In this document: positions 1 through 5,654 of the stretch, in pieces | Numbering within the stretch: the first letter of the stretch is position 1 | Layout: each line of letters starts with the position of its first letter | Source: Treponema sp. | Lineage (GTDB): Bacteria; Spirochaetota; Spirochaetia; Treponematales; Treponemataceae | Assembly (NCBI GenBank): GCA_024699205.1 | Contig: JAILQA010000371.1 | Location: 1-5,654 of the forward strand | Direction: 5' to 3' | DNA: 5,654 nt | Position numbers and translations under genes: made by a program | The notes under the pieces: model-generated | The model's input: the letters and a program-made list of their open reading frames with translations, nothing else | Told to the model about the DNA's origin: nothing | The model's database searches: none

Positions 1-76
1 AAAAATGCGCATATATGCAAAAATTTGGAGTAAGTTCTGTCTTTTCATTTTTATAAAGAAGCATTAAAATATTTTT

Positions 77-487
77 ATGAAACGAAAGTTATTTGCATTA
101 TTTTTATCTGTTTTTTTTGCGTTTGCCCTTTGGGCACAAAAGCCTACTCAGTTTTTCCCATATGAGTATTATAATTCAAGTGAAAGAGATTATTATGATT
201 ATGTCGGGATTCTAAATTCCCGAGGAGAAACTCTGGAAGATGATTCAGAATGGACTGTAACTTTGTATAATTACGGGTCAACATATTATATCGTTACAAA
301 ATACAAGCCTGGAAAAGAACAGTCAGAAAATAAACTCATACCTGTCTTAACGGATCATAGTTCTACTTATAAAAAACTGGATTCGAAAATTGATGAAAGT
401 AAAGGTCGTGATTATCATGTATGCCTTGTATTCTTTGATTCAGAAGATCATTTAATTTGTTCTGCTCAGTACAGTGAGAATTATTAG
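77..487 (+). CDS. Small secreted Tyr-rich protein of unknown function
   Basis: I do not recognise the family. The protein has 136 residues and begins with a classical Sec signal peptide: basic MKRK, a Phe/Leu/Ala core to about residue 18, and a probable signal peptidase I site after ALWA (residue 20). There is no lipobox cysteine, so a periplasmic or secreted product is more likely than a lipoprotein. The mature part (about 116 residues) has 15 tyrosines, and alternating hydrophobic and polar residues around 59-76 and 113-132 suggest beta strands. Its only two cysteines, C116 and C128, could form a disulfide. The ATG at 77 is the first Met after an in-frame stop at 65-67 and leads straight into the signal peptide, but the upstream ribosome site is weak (AAAGAAG, about 15 bases away). 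The gene ends 19 bases before the next start, so the two are probably co-transcribed. Confidence 0.75.
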   Translation: MKRKLFALFLSVFFAFALWAQKPTQFFPYEYYNSSERDYYDYVGILNSRGETLEDDSEWTVTLYNYGSTYYIVTKYKPGKEQSENKLIPVLTDHSSTYKKLDSKIDESKGRDYHVCLVFFDSEDHLICSAQYSENY

Positions 488-494
488 TGGAAAA

Positions 495-500
495 AGGAAG
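495..500 (+). promoter_or_regulatory. Ribosome binding site that sets the start of the 507 gene
   Basis: AGGAAG lies 6 bases before the ATG at 507. An in-frame ATG at 474 lies inside the end of the preceding gene and would add eleven polar residues in front of the MKK-hydrophobic signal sequence, so 507 is the better start. The same AGGAAG string precedes the starts at 849 and 5161. Confidence 0.7.
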
Positions 501-506
501 AACAAA

Positions 507-797
507 ATGAAAAAATTAATTTCCGGATTACTTATAGCAACATTTCTTACATTTAATATTTTCCCAACTGATAAATTCGACAGGATTGCAGATAAAACTT
601 GTAAGAAAATAACCGGACAGGAACTTGTTGTATCTGCTGAAGATACCGGTTTATCTACAGGAGAAAAGGTAATTCTTGGAACCGCCGGTGCTGCAGTAGT
701 TGGTTATGGTGCTTATAAACTTTACAAGCACTTCAAAAATGATAAATACGATAAAATTGCAGATAAAGCATATGAAAAAATAGTTAATAAGAACTAA
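507..797 (+). CDS. Small membrane or exported protein with a repeated DK(F/Y)D-IADK motif
   Basis: This 96-residue protein belongs to no family I can name. From the ATG at 507 it starts with MKK and a hydrophobic stretch (about residues 4-19), a signal peptide or anchor without a clear cleavage motif. A second hydrophobic segment at about 55-70 is rich in Gly and Ala (G58, G61, G66, G68), like helices that pack closely in membranes. A 14-residue unit occurs once on each side of this segment, at residues 22-35 and 79-92, with 9 of 14 positions identical (DK-D-IADK----KI pattern). If both hydrophobic segments span the membrane, the repeats would lie on opposite sides; if the first is cleaved, only the second helix remains. 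It follows the secreted-protein gene by 19 bases and is probably in the same transcript. A toxin-like or envelope role is possible but unsupported. Confidence 0.7.
   Translation: MKKLISGLLIATFLTFNIFPTDKFDRIADKTCKKITGQELVVSAEDTGLSTGEKVILGTAGAAVVGYGAYKLYKHFKNDKYDKIADKAYEKIVNKN
570..611 (+). repeat. First copy of a 42-base in-frame repeat
   Basis: This encodes residues 22-35 (DKFDRIADKTCKKI) of the small membrane protein. It matches 741-782 at 33 of 42 bases with no gap, which indicates an internal duplication or strong selection for the same short helix. Confidence 0.65.
741..782 (+). repeat. Second copy of the 42-base in-frame repeat
   Basis: This encodes residues 79-92 (DKYDKIADKAYEKI), just before the C-terminus of the same protein. 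The spacing to the first copy is exactly 171 bases (57 codons). The most conserved core is ATTGCAGATAAA. Confidence 0.65.
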
Positions 798-800
798 ATC

Positions 801-831
801 TGTCAACTTTTTAATTTTCTATCACTATAAT
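801..831 (+). promoter_or_regulatory. Promoter of the 849 gene with the TGTCAACTTT box
   Basis: TGTCAACTTT at 801-810 is followed 25 bases later (start to start) by a perfect TATAAT at 826-831. The box covers the -35 position, where TCAACT (803-808) with a 17-base spacer matches TTGACA only partly. The same box, spacing and distance to the ATG recur before 2355 and 3182. The predicted transcript starts near 838, almost at the ribosome site AGGAAG (840-845). Confidence 0.65.
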
Positions 832-848
832 AGTATGGCAGGAAGAAA

Positions 849-2288
849 ATGGAAACAAAAAGCTCTATTGATAATAATATTGAAATACTGATAGAAAAGA
901 AAAATACACTACGCAATTCTTTTAAAGAAAATCCAGAAGAAGTATTGGATTTTTATAATAGTTTAAAGACTCTGGACTTAATCAGCCTGAAAAAAATCTT
1001 TCCATCTCCAGGTGCAGTAATCGAACAGGAAATATTTGATACTACAAGTGAAATTATTTCAGCAGATAGTATTGAAGAATGTGCAAAAGTTTCAGCTGCA
1101 CTTTTTAGACGTAAAAATACTGAAAAATCAAATTCTGAACTATTCGAAAAAGATTTGCTTCTATTACAGGCTCTTTTTTTCTATTTGCTTCGTGATATTA
1201 GTAATGAAGATGACATAGAATTATTTAATCTGGCTTTACAGAAAGGTTCCTGGTACACAGCAAAAAAACAAGTGGATCTTCTTAATACAATTTTTAGCAA
1301 ATTGAATTTTTCAACTACAAATCCTTTTACTGATATTGATTTTAGAAAGTTAAATGGAAAGCATTTTGAACAAAACGAGAGTATACTCCGGTTATTTTAT
1401 AATTTTATGCATCCCCTTCTTTACTCAAAAGAAGGAATTGTTAATGAATTAAACTTCGTACGTGAGCAGCAGAAATCGATTTTACCAGTATTTCCAAATT
1501 TACAGAAAACTAATTATAAGAATGCAGAAGCTACGCGTGAGATAAGACAAAAAGAAGAAAACCTGAAGTTATTAAATCAACTTGATTTTGGTTTTTATGA
1601 TTCATCTTATTCACAAAGTTTTTTTTCTTTTGACGAACAATATAAAAAATCATTTTCTCGTCCCCTTATATGCCGATGTTTTAAGGAATCTTTGCTGGAA
1701 TGGGATGTAAATCCTTTTTTTGATGACCGTTACTGGATTCGAAAAATAGTTGCCAGAAAATCAGATCGAGCTGAAAATAAAAGCGCACTTGAAAATAAGT
1801 TTTTGTATTCAGAAAGAAATATCATTACACATACCAGTGAAAATTTTGCAGTTTATAAACTGTTTGTAAAAGAATACAAGAAGAAAGAGATAAAGTATTG
1901 GGAAGGGTTGGTGCTGGAATCTATGTACGATACATATCAATATATTCTCAAAATTAAAGAAATTAATGTACAACAAAAACTAAAAACAATTTTAAATCAT
2001 TACTTTGAAAAAATAACACAAAAACTTGATTTACATTTTGTTCCTGTAGAACAACGCTGGAATGAATTATTTGATAATAACGGTGAATTAAATTTAGATG
2101 ATGATGATTTAATTAAAACAAACATCTACAACATTCTAAACGATGATGAAATAACTCACTTTAAGCGTTTTATGGGCTTTATGTATTGTTCAGAAAATGA
2201 TGAGTCAGATTTCTTTGAACGCAATCGCTGTCATATACAGCTTTATCTGATTTATATGTCTTTAAGTCTGAGTATGATGGATAAATAA
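849..2288 (+). CDS. Large helical protein of unknown family with an RNxxxH motif
   Basis: The protein has 479 residues, no signal peptide and no convincing membrane helix, so it is probably cytoplasmic. It is rich in Leu, Phe, Lys, Asn and Asp and looks mostly alpha-helical. Visible landmarks are a hydrophobic helix at about 102-115, aromatic-rich stretches at 248-262 and 286-297, an R323-N324-I-I-T-H328 motif followed by helical sequence up to about 385, and an acidic DDDD patch near 417-420. R-N-x3-H is the signature of HEPN-type RNases, but a single short motif in a protein this long can arise by chance. The ATG at 849 has AGGAAG only 3 bases upstream, and the next in-frame Met is far inside. 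It has its own promoter, and its 3' end is only 15 bases from the promoter box of the next gene. The function is unknown; a role together with the RavA-like ATPase is inferred from shared promoter architecture only. Confidence 0.8.
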   Translation: METKSSIDNNIEILIEKKNTLRNSFKENPEEVLDFYNSLKTLDLISLKKIFPSPGAVIEQEIFDTTSEIISADSIEECAKVSAALFRRKNTEKSNSELFEKDLLLLQALFFYLLRDISNEDDIELFNLALQKGSWYTAKKQVDLLNTIFSKLNFSTTNPFTDIDFRKLNGKHFEQNESILRLFYNFMHPLLYSKEGIVNELNFVREQQKSILPVFPNLQKTNYKNAEATREIRQKEENLKLLNQLDFGFYDSSYSQSFFSFDEQYKKSFSRPLICRCFKESLLEWDVNPFFDDRYWIRKIVARKSDRAENKSALENKFLYSERNIITHTSENFAVYKLFVKEYKKKEIKYWEGLVLESMYDTYQYILKIKEINVQQKLKTILNHYFEKITQKLDLHFVPVEQRWNELFDNNGELNLDDDDLIKTNIYNILNDDEITHFKRFMGFMYCSENDESDFFERNRCHIQLYLIYMSLSLSMMDK

Positions 2289-2303
2289 AAAAATCATAGA
2301 AAC

Positions 2304-2334
2304 TGTCAACTTTTCGTGAGCCTCCAGCTATATA
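2304..2334 (+). promoter_or_regulatory. Promoter of the 2355 gene with the TGTCAACTTT box
   Basis: TGTCAACTTTT at 2304-2314 precedes a TATATA -10 box at 2329-2334 by 25 bases, exactly as before the 849 gene. The two leaders also share AGTATGG followed by AGGAA around the ribosome site. The predicted start of transcription is near 2341, giving a leader of about 14 bases. Confidence 0.6.
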
Positions 2335-2342
2335 AGCAGTAT

Positions 2343-2347
2343 GGAGG
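2343..2347 (+). promoter_or_regulatory. Ribosome binding site that sets the start at 2355
   Basis: GGAGG lies 7 bases before ATG 2355, an ideal arrangement. A longer reading frame from a GTG at 2316 would start inside the promoter, upstream of the predicted transcript start, and is rejected. Confidence 0.75.
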
Positions 2348-2354
2348 AAATAAT

Positions 2355-3104
2355 ATGTGTGTATATAACAGTATTATGAAAAATCACGAAAAGGAAATGG
2401 CACATGCCAAAGAACAGCTCGAAAGAAAATCACGAGAATGTGAAAGTCTTAGGAAGAAGCTTATTGAAAAAAACAGGCAGCCTCTTCTTGAAGCACAGAA
2501 AAATGAGCACGGTCAAAATAATGCTTGTAAGAGGTCTGTTGTATCTCAGTCTTCTGATCTCCAATTATTGAAAAATGAAAATGAATCTCTTCGTAAAAAG
2601 AATTCTCAACTGGAAGCTCAAGTAAAACAATTTAACACACTAAAAGAGAGCAAAGGGCCGGCATCCGAAATAACTTTACGTATTCCTTGTCCGGAAAAAT
2701 CACTTTTTTCAAATGAAATACATGATTATCTTATGGCAACGTTATATTCTGCACTTGAAAAAGAAAATCAGAATTTTCCCAAAAACAAAACCGATGAGCA
2801 CTTTCGAAAACAGGATGTTTTGAATGCCATTTTAAGTTCAAAAAACTTTAGATGGGAACAAACAGAAACGAATAAAAAACTATCAAATGTATATACCGCT
2901 TTGCACAATCATAAAAAATATGAATACGGAAAATTACAGGCCTGTGGTTTTAAAAAAAAGGAAAACTGTAAAAATCATCTGAAGTATTATTTTGTTTTGA
3001 ACCGCTACCAACTGACATTCTCGCTTTCCCCAAGCGATGGCAATGCTTCAAAGCAGCAGTGTCGTGAAATTAAACAACGCTGCTTTTTAATACCGGAATT
3101 ATAA
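2355..3104 (+). CDS. Coiled-coil protein with an unnamed C-terminal domain
   Basis: I do not recognise the family. From ATG 2355 the product has 249 residues. Residues 8-40 and 66-98 are charged, Lys/Glu-rich coiled-coil segments. The second has a heptad series L72, L79, L86, F93 with N76 and N83, much like a leucine zipper, so a dimer is likely. A Pro-containing link (about 100-115) leads to a compact domain at about 116-249. This begins with a helix (EIHDYLMATLYSALEKE), continues with a possible helix-turn-helix or winged-helix region (about 150-185, FRKQDVLNAIL then LSNVYTAL), and ends in a basic, aromatic segment (LKYYFVLNRY) and an SPSDG motif. Eight cysteines are scattered without a metal-binding spacing. 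Dimeric coiled coil plus basic domain would fit a DNA-binding or adaptor protein; that is inference. It has its own promoter and lies between the helical protein gene and the ATPase gene. Confidence 0.8.
   Translation: MCVYNSIMKNHEKEMAHAKEQLERKSRECESLRKKLIEKNRQPLLEAQKNEHGQNNACKRSVVSQSSDLQLLKNENESLRKKNSQLEAQVKQFNTLKESKGPASEITLRIPCPEKSLFSNEIHDYLMATLYSALEKENQNFPKNKTDEHFRKQDVLNAILSSKNFRWEQTETNKKLSNVYTALHNHKKYEYGKLQACGFKKKENCKNHLKYYFVLNRYQLTFSLSPSDGNASKQQCREIKQRCFLIPEL
3050..3088 (+). terminator. Possible terminator hairpin inside the end of the coiled-coil gene
   Basis: AAAGCAGC (3050-3057) can pair with GCTGCTTT (3079-3086), followed by two more Ts, so the T run is TTTTT. The 21-base loop is long and the hairpin lies before the stop codon, so this is only a candidate. 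A shorter perfect hairpin, TCGCTT/AAGCGA with a 5-base loop, lies just upstream at 3021-3037. A terminator here would separate this gene from the ATPase promoter at 3131. Confidence 0.25.
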
Positions 3105-3130
3105 AATAATTCACGAATAATTACGAAACG

Positions 3131-3162
3131 TGTTAACTTTAAATAAACACACAGCCTATACA
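3131..3162 (+). promoter_or_regulatory. Promoter of the ATPase-HEPN operon with a TGTTAACTTT box
   Basis: TGTTAACTTT at 3131-3140 differs by one base from the boxes before 849 and 2355. A TATACA(AT) -10 element begins at 3157, 26 bases after the box start. The ribosome site AAGGAG (3168-3173) lies 8 bases before ATG 3182. The box-to-ATG distance is 51 bases, the same as for the 2355 gene. Transcription would begin at about 3169-3170, so the leader is about 12 bases. Confidence 0.6.
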
Positions 3163-3181
3163 ATATTAAGGAGACAATAAA

Positions 3182-5164
3182 ATGACAAAAGAATATTTTG
3201 AATCAAAACTTAAAACAAAACTTTCAGAAAACGATGGATACCAGTCTGTTGGTAATACATTAATGTTATTGGGAATAAAAAAAGAAGATGTTGCTAATTT
3301 TTATAATCTGCCCAAAACAGCAAAAATGAATCAAATTTTTGAAAACATTCCATTTGTTGAATTAAACCAAAGAAACGATCAGTTCAAACTGAAAGAAAAT
3401 AATTCTTCATCTGAAACTATTACATCAAAATCAGATGATATGGTAAATACAAATAAAACACAAAACAAAGTGGGAAGCGCAGAGTATGACCTTTCTAATA
3501 AGTCACTTTCTGAGCGCATAAAAACACTTCTAACATATTTAAATCAAAATCTTTATGGTAAGGAAGAAGCTGTGCGTCTTGCTTTGCTTAGTGCTGTTGC
3601 AAATGAAAGCATTTTCTTTATGGGCCCTCCGGGAACAGGAAAATCTATGATCGGCAGTAGAATTGCAGCTGCGTTCAATGATTTTTATAAAGACGGAAAG
3701 TTTTCCACCAAAAACGGCGGATATTTTGGATATACAATGAACGAATTTTCTACTCCAGATGAAATCTGTGGACCAGTAAAACTTTCTGCACTTAACGAAC
3801 AGCCAAGCCGTTACGAAAGACAAACAAATGGATGTCTTCCAAGTGCAAAAGTTGCTTTCCTTGATGAAATCTGGAAGAGTGGCCCTGCAATTTTGAACAC
3901 TCTTCTTACAATTATAAATGAAAAAAAATTTCATAACGGAAGCAAAATTGAAGAAGTTCCGCTTGTATCTCTAGCTGCTGCTTCAAACGAACTTCCAGAA
4001 AAGAACCGCGGGCTTGAAGCATTATGGGATCGTTTTATTCTTAGAGTGTTTGTAAATCCTGTTGAAAATGAAGATGATTTTTTCAAGCTTGTTGATGACG
4101 ATAAAAAAGAGCTTGTTCTTAAAGACGAATATAAGAATGCTTTGCTTGAAATAGGTGATGTTGAAAAATGGCAGACAGAAATTGATAAGATTGAATTAAG
4201 TGATGAAGCAAGAAATGTAATAACAGCAATCAGACAGGAACTTGTTACTTTGAATGCAGATAAAAACCACAAGGCAGAAGATGGAGAGAATTATTATGTC
4301 TCAGACCGCCGCTGGAAAAAAATTGTACATATTCTTAAAACAAGTGCCTTCTTAAATGGCCGTAAGGCTGTAGATTTAATGGACTGCTCTCTTATTGAAT
4401 ATGCCATCTGGAATACAGATAAACAGCATGAAGAAGTTACAGGAATTGATGACAACATTGGAATTGTTGAAAAAATCTTGAAGCAGAACGGAATTAGATT
4501 TAATACTGAAAGTCAAGTAATCAAGGATGTCATTAAAGAATTTGATAAATTTGTGGATAAACAATTTTATATGCAAGAACCATCAAAGCCTTCAAGAAAG
4601 AAGATGCAAGACAATTGTATTGCTTATGAACTTAAAAAAACTATACGGCTTAATGTGAAATATAACAGTTGGAATAGTTCAGCTTATGATGTGAAATTCA
4701 TTTCAAATTCAAATTACTACAACGAAAAAGGCGCTAAAATTAATAATGATGAACAATGTTGCAGTAAAGTAAAATTTAACGCTGATACAAATGAGTTGAC
4801 CTGGCAGAATGATGATAATTATGACAATCAGGAATACTCTCAAGAAGTCGTTATGATTCCGGGCTCTGGGCTAGTAAAAGATCCAACAGTATTTGGTACA
4901 TCCGACCTGCTTGAATTACGCCAAAAAAAGGCAGATTCAAAATGGTATGAAAAGATTTTGCAGGTAATTACAAAGTCAGTAGACGAATTAGATGATTTCA
5001 AACAAAAACAAGAAAAACCTTTTAAGGAAAATCAATTTGCAAAGCAAAAATACTGTGATGCAATTATGGAGACTGTAAACGAATCCAGAACTCAGATTGA
5101 AGATTTAAAGGTTGAGTTAGATAAGATTCGTGCACGCTATGTTAATCAGGAAGAAAATATATGA
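3182..5164 (+). CDS. RavA-type MoxR-family AAA+ ATPase
   Basis: MoxR-family ATPases form hexamers that remodel partner proteins, often working with VWA-domain proteins; E. coli RavA pairs with ViaA. Here the RavA-like core starts near residue 107. Seen directly are Walker A GPPGTGKS (148-155), the NEFSTPDEICGP loop (187-198), Walker B FLDEIWKSGPAILNTLL (D228, E229), sensor 1 AAASNELP (N269), an arginine-finger region EALWDRF (R284), and a sensor 2 motif YVSDRRWKK (R376/R377). The FSTPDE and DEIWK-GPAILNTLL strings are typical of the RavA branch. All catalytic motifs are intact. At 660 residues it is clearly longer than E. coli RavA (about 500): it has a helical N-terminal domain (1-62) with a polar Asn/Ser/Lys linker to about 105, a beta-rich insertion-like domain at about 487-575, and a charged C-terminal coiled coil (about 585-655). 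These probably bind partners. It overlaps the next gene by ATGA, so translation is coupled. Confidence 0.95.
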   Translation: MTKEYFESKLKTKLSENDGYQSVGNTLMLLGIKKEDVANFYNLPKTAKMNQIFENIPFVELNQRNDQFKLKENNSSSETITSKSDDMVNTNKTQNKVGSAEYDLSNKSLSERIKTLLTYLNQNLYGKEEAVRLALLSAVANESIFFMGPPGTGKSMIGSRIAAAFNDFYKDGKFSTKNGGYFGYTMNEFSTPDEICGPVKLSALNEQPSRYERQTNGCLPSAKVAFLDEIWKSGPAILNTLLTIINEKKFHNGSKIEEVPLVSLAAASNELPEKNRGLEALWDRFILRVFVNPVENEDDFFKLVDDDKKELVLKDEYKNALLEIGDVEKWQTEIDKIELSDEARNVITAIRQELVTLNADKNHKAEDGENYYVSDRRWKKIVHILKTSAFLNGRKAVDLMDCSLIEYAIWNTDKQHEEVTGIDDNIGIVEKILKQNGIRFNTESQVIKDVIKEFDKFVDKQFYMQEPSKPSRKKMQDNCIAYELKKTIRLNVKYNSWNSSAYDVKFISNSNYYNEKGAKINNDEQCCSKVKFNADTNELTWQNDDNYDNQEYSQEVVMIPGSGLVKDPTVFGTSDLLELRQKKADSKWYEKILQVITKSVDELDDFKQKQEKPFKENQFAKQKYCDAIMETVNESRTQIEDLKVELDKIRARYVNQEENI

Positions 5165-5511
5165 CAAAACATATTTCAGATAAATCGCGCAGATTTTCTC
5201 TTCTGGCACTGGATGAACTTTCGAAAATACAAAAGCAATATCCGTCAGTGCCAGAGGTAAAATCACTAAATGAAGAAAAAATCTCCTGGCTCAATGAGCG
5301 TATGAGAACCTTTCATGAAAGCGTTGTAAAAACAAATTATAAAAATTTCTCATTTCTTACAGAAAGCAAGAAAGTACGTAATGCAATTGCACACAGTACC
5401 GGCGAGCTTTCACAAGAAGGATTCGAAGAAATATGGCGCAGCTTTTTTGCATTTTCAAATAAAGCAAAATTTGAATTACAGAATAATATCAGTAAAACCT
5501 ATTCTGATTAG
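5161..5511 (+). CDS. Small HEPN-like protein coupled to the RavA-type ATPase
   Basis: The product has 116 residues, is mainly helical and has no signal or membrane segment. R73-N74-A-I-A-H78 fits the R-N-x3-H (Rx4H) motif that marks HEPN-domain ribonucleases, and it is set as in that fold: after a charged helix (about 37-57) and before a helix (about 84-107, FEEIWRSFFAFSNKAKF). HEPN proteins are often metal-independent RNases in toxin-antitoxin and defence systems, but some family members are inactive binding modules. This one is near the minimum size for the fold, so it may need to dimerise, which builds the HEPN active site in known members. The ATG lies in the ATGA overlap with the ATPase stop, with AGGAAG 7 bases upstream (5148-5153), so the two proteins are probably made in a fixed ratio and act together. 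The last 23 bases overlap the convergent gene. The family assignment rests on motif and helix pattern only. Confidence 0.7.
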   Translation: MTKHISDKSRRFSLLALDELSKIQKQYPSVPEVKSLNEEKISWLNERMRTFHESVVKTNYKNFSFLTESKKVRNAIAHSTGELSQEGFEEIWRSFFAFSNKAKFELQNNISKTYSD

Positions 5512-5654
5512 AATTTTCTGTCTGCAAAAACTTAGCCGCTTCACTTCCTGCCTGTGATGAAGAAAAAGTCAGCTTTTCGGAATCTGGAACATCCAAATCC
5601 ATGGCATCTGCAAGGCTTTGTGTCAGTGCCATTCGTTCAAGCTGATTACCAAGT
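5489..5654 (-). CDS. C-terminal part of an unrecognised gene entering from the right
   Basis: On the minus strand an open frame runs from the window edge to a TGA at 5489-5491. It gives 54 codons of the C-terminus, which begins LGNQLERMALTQSLADAMDL and ends in an Asn/Gln-rich tail (TENSNQNRFY). The visible part looks like an amphipathic helix followed by a polar, Ser-rich disordered tail. I do not recognise the family, and the start lies outside the window. Base composition is richer in G and C than in the neighbouring plus-strand genes, which fits either a different history or a core gene flanking an accessory insertion. It meets the HEPN-like gene tail to tail with a 23-base overlap, and I see no terminator hairpin between them. 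Confidence 0.6.
   Translation of the reverse strand, partial: LGNQLERMALTQSLADAMDLDVPDSEKLTFSSSQAGSEAAKFLQTENSNQNRFY

Noticed and set aside
9..18. Perfect 10-base palindrome GCATATATGC at the left edge
   Set aside because: It is short and low in complexity, occurs once, and is not placed over a recognisable promoter.
38..70. Copy of the shared promoter box before the first gene (TGTCTTTT with TATAAA or TAAAAT downstream)
   Set aside because: The AAC core is missing and the spacing to the -10 box and ATG does not match the other three.
474..506. Upstream ATG of the small membrane protein
   Set aside because: It would lie inside the preceding gene and spoil the signal sequence; ATG 507 follows AGGAAG.
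1036..1218. Short plus-strand frame inside the 479-residue gene
   Set aside because: It is out of frame with the longer gene, has no ribosome site, and has a composition expected by chance in AT-rich DNA.
1140..1250. Resemblance of LLLLQALFFYLLRD and nearby helices in the 479-residue protein to the all-alpha part of VirD4/TraG coupling ATPases
   Set aside because: No Walker A or Walker B motif and no membrane helices are present, and the similarity is a hydrophobic helix pattern only.
2316..2354. N-terminal extension of the coiled-coil gene from a GTG at 2316
   Set aside because: It overlaps the promoter and the predicted transcript start and has no ribosome site; ATG 2355 has GGAGG at ideal spacing.
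3105..3125. Near-tandem repeat AATAATTCACG / AATAATTACG
   Set aside because: There are only two short AT-rich copies, with no link to a known site; it is probably chance.
3539..4576. Three minus-strand open frames opposite the ATPase
   Set aside because: They lie antisense to an intact, motif-rich coding sequence and show Cys/Ser/Phe-rich composition typical of shadow frames.

Overview
The window is AT-rich and almost fully coding. Secretion signals ending in 'ALWAQ', the strong A/T bias and the mix of long, mostly helical unknown proteins suggest a host-associated Treponema-like spirochaete. This is an inference from style; no marker gene is present. The region looks like an accessory locus: only one of the seven genes belongs to a family I recognise with confidence.

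Layout: (1) 77-797 holds two small exported or membrane proteins in a tight pair. The first is a Tyr-rich secreted protein. The second is a 96-residue protein with a glycine-rich membrane helix between two copies of a 14-residue repeat. (2) 849-2288 encodes a 479-residue, mostly helical protein of unknown family, with an RNxxxH motif that could belong to a HEPN domain. (3) 2355-3104 encodes a coiled-coil protein with a conserved-looking C-terminal domain that I cannot name. (4) 3182-5164 encodes a large RavA-type MoxR AAA+ ATPase. It overlaps by ATGA with (5) 5161-5511, a 116-residue protein with a HEPN-like RNAIAH motif. (6) The C-terminal 54 codons of an unrecognised gene enter from the right on the minus strand (5489-5654) and overlap the HEPN-like gene tail to tail.

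Two observations stand out. First, the RavA-like ATPase is not followed by a ViaA-type VWA gene in this window. It is instead translationally coupled to a small HEPN-like protein, which suggests an ATPase-controlled RNase or conflict module. Second, the three central genes or operons (849, 2355, 3182) each start with the same element, TGT(C/T)AACTTT, 25-26 bases before a TATA-type -10 box and 48-51 bases before the ATG, with very short predicted leaders. The three units are therefore probably expressed by the same promoter class or regulator and may form one functional set. The link to defence is a hypothesis.
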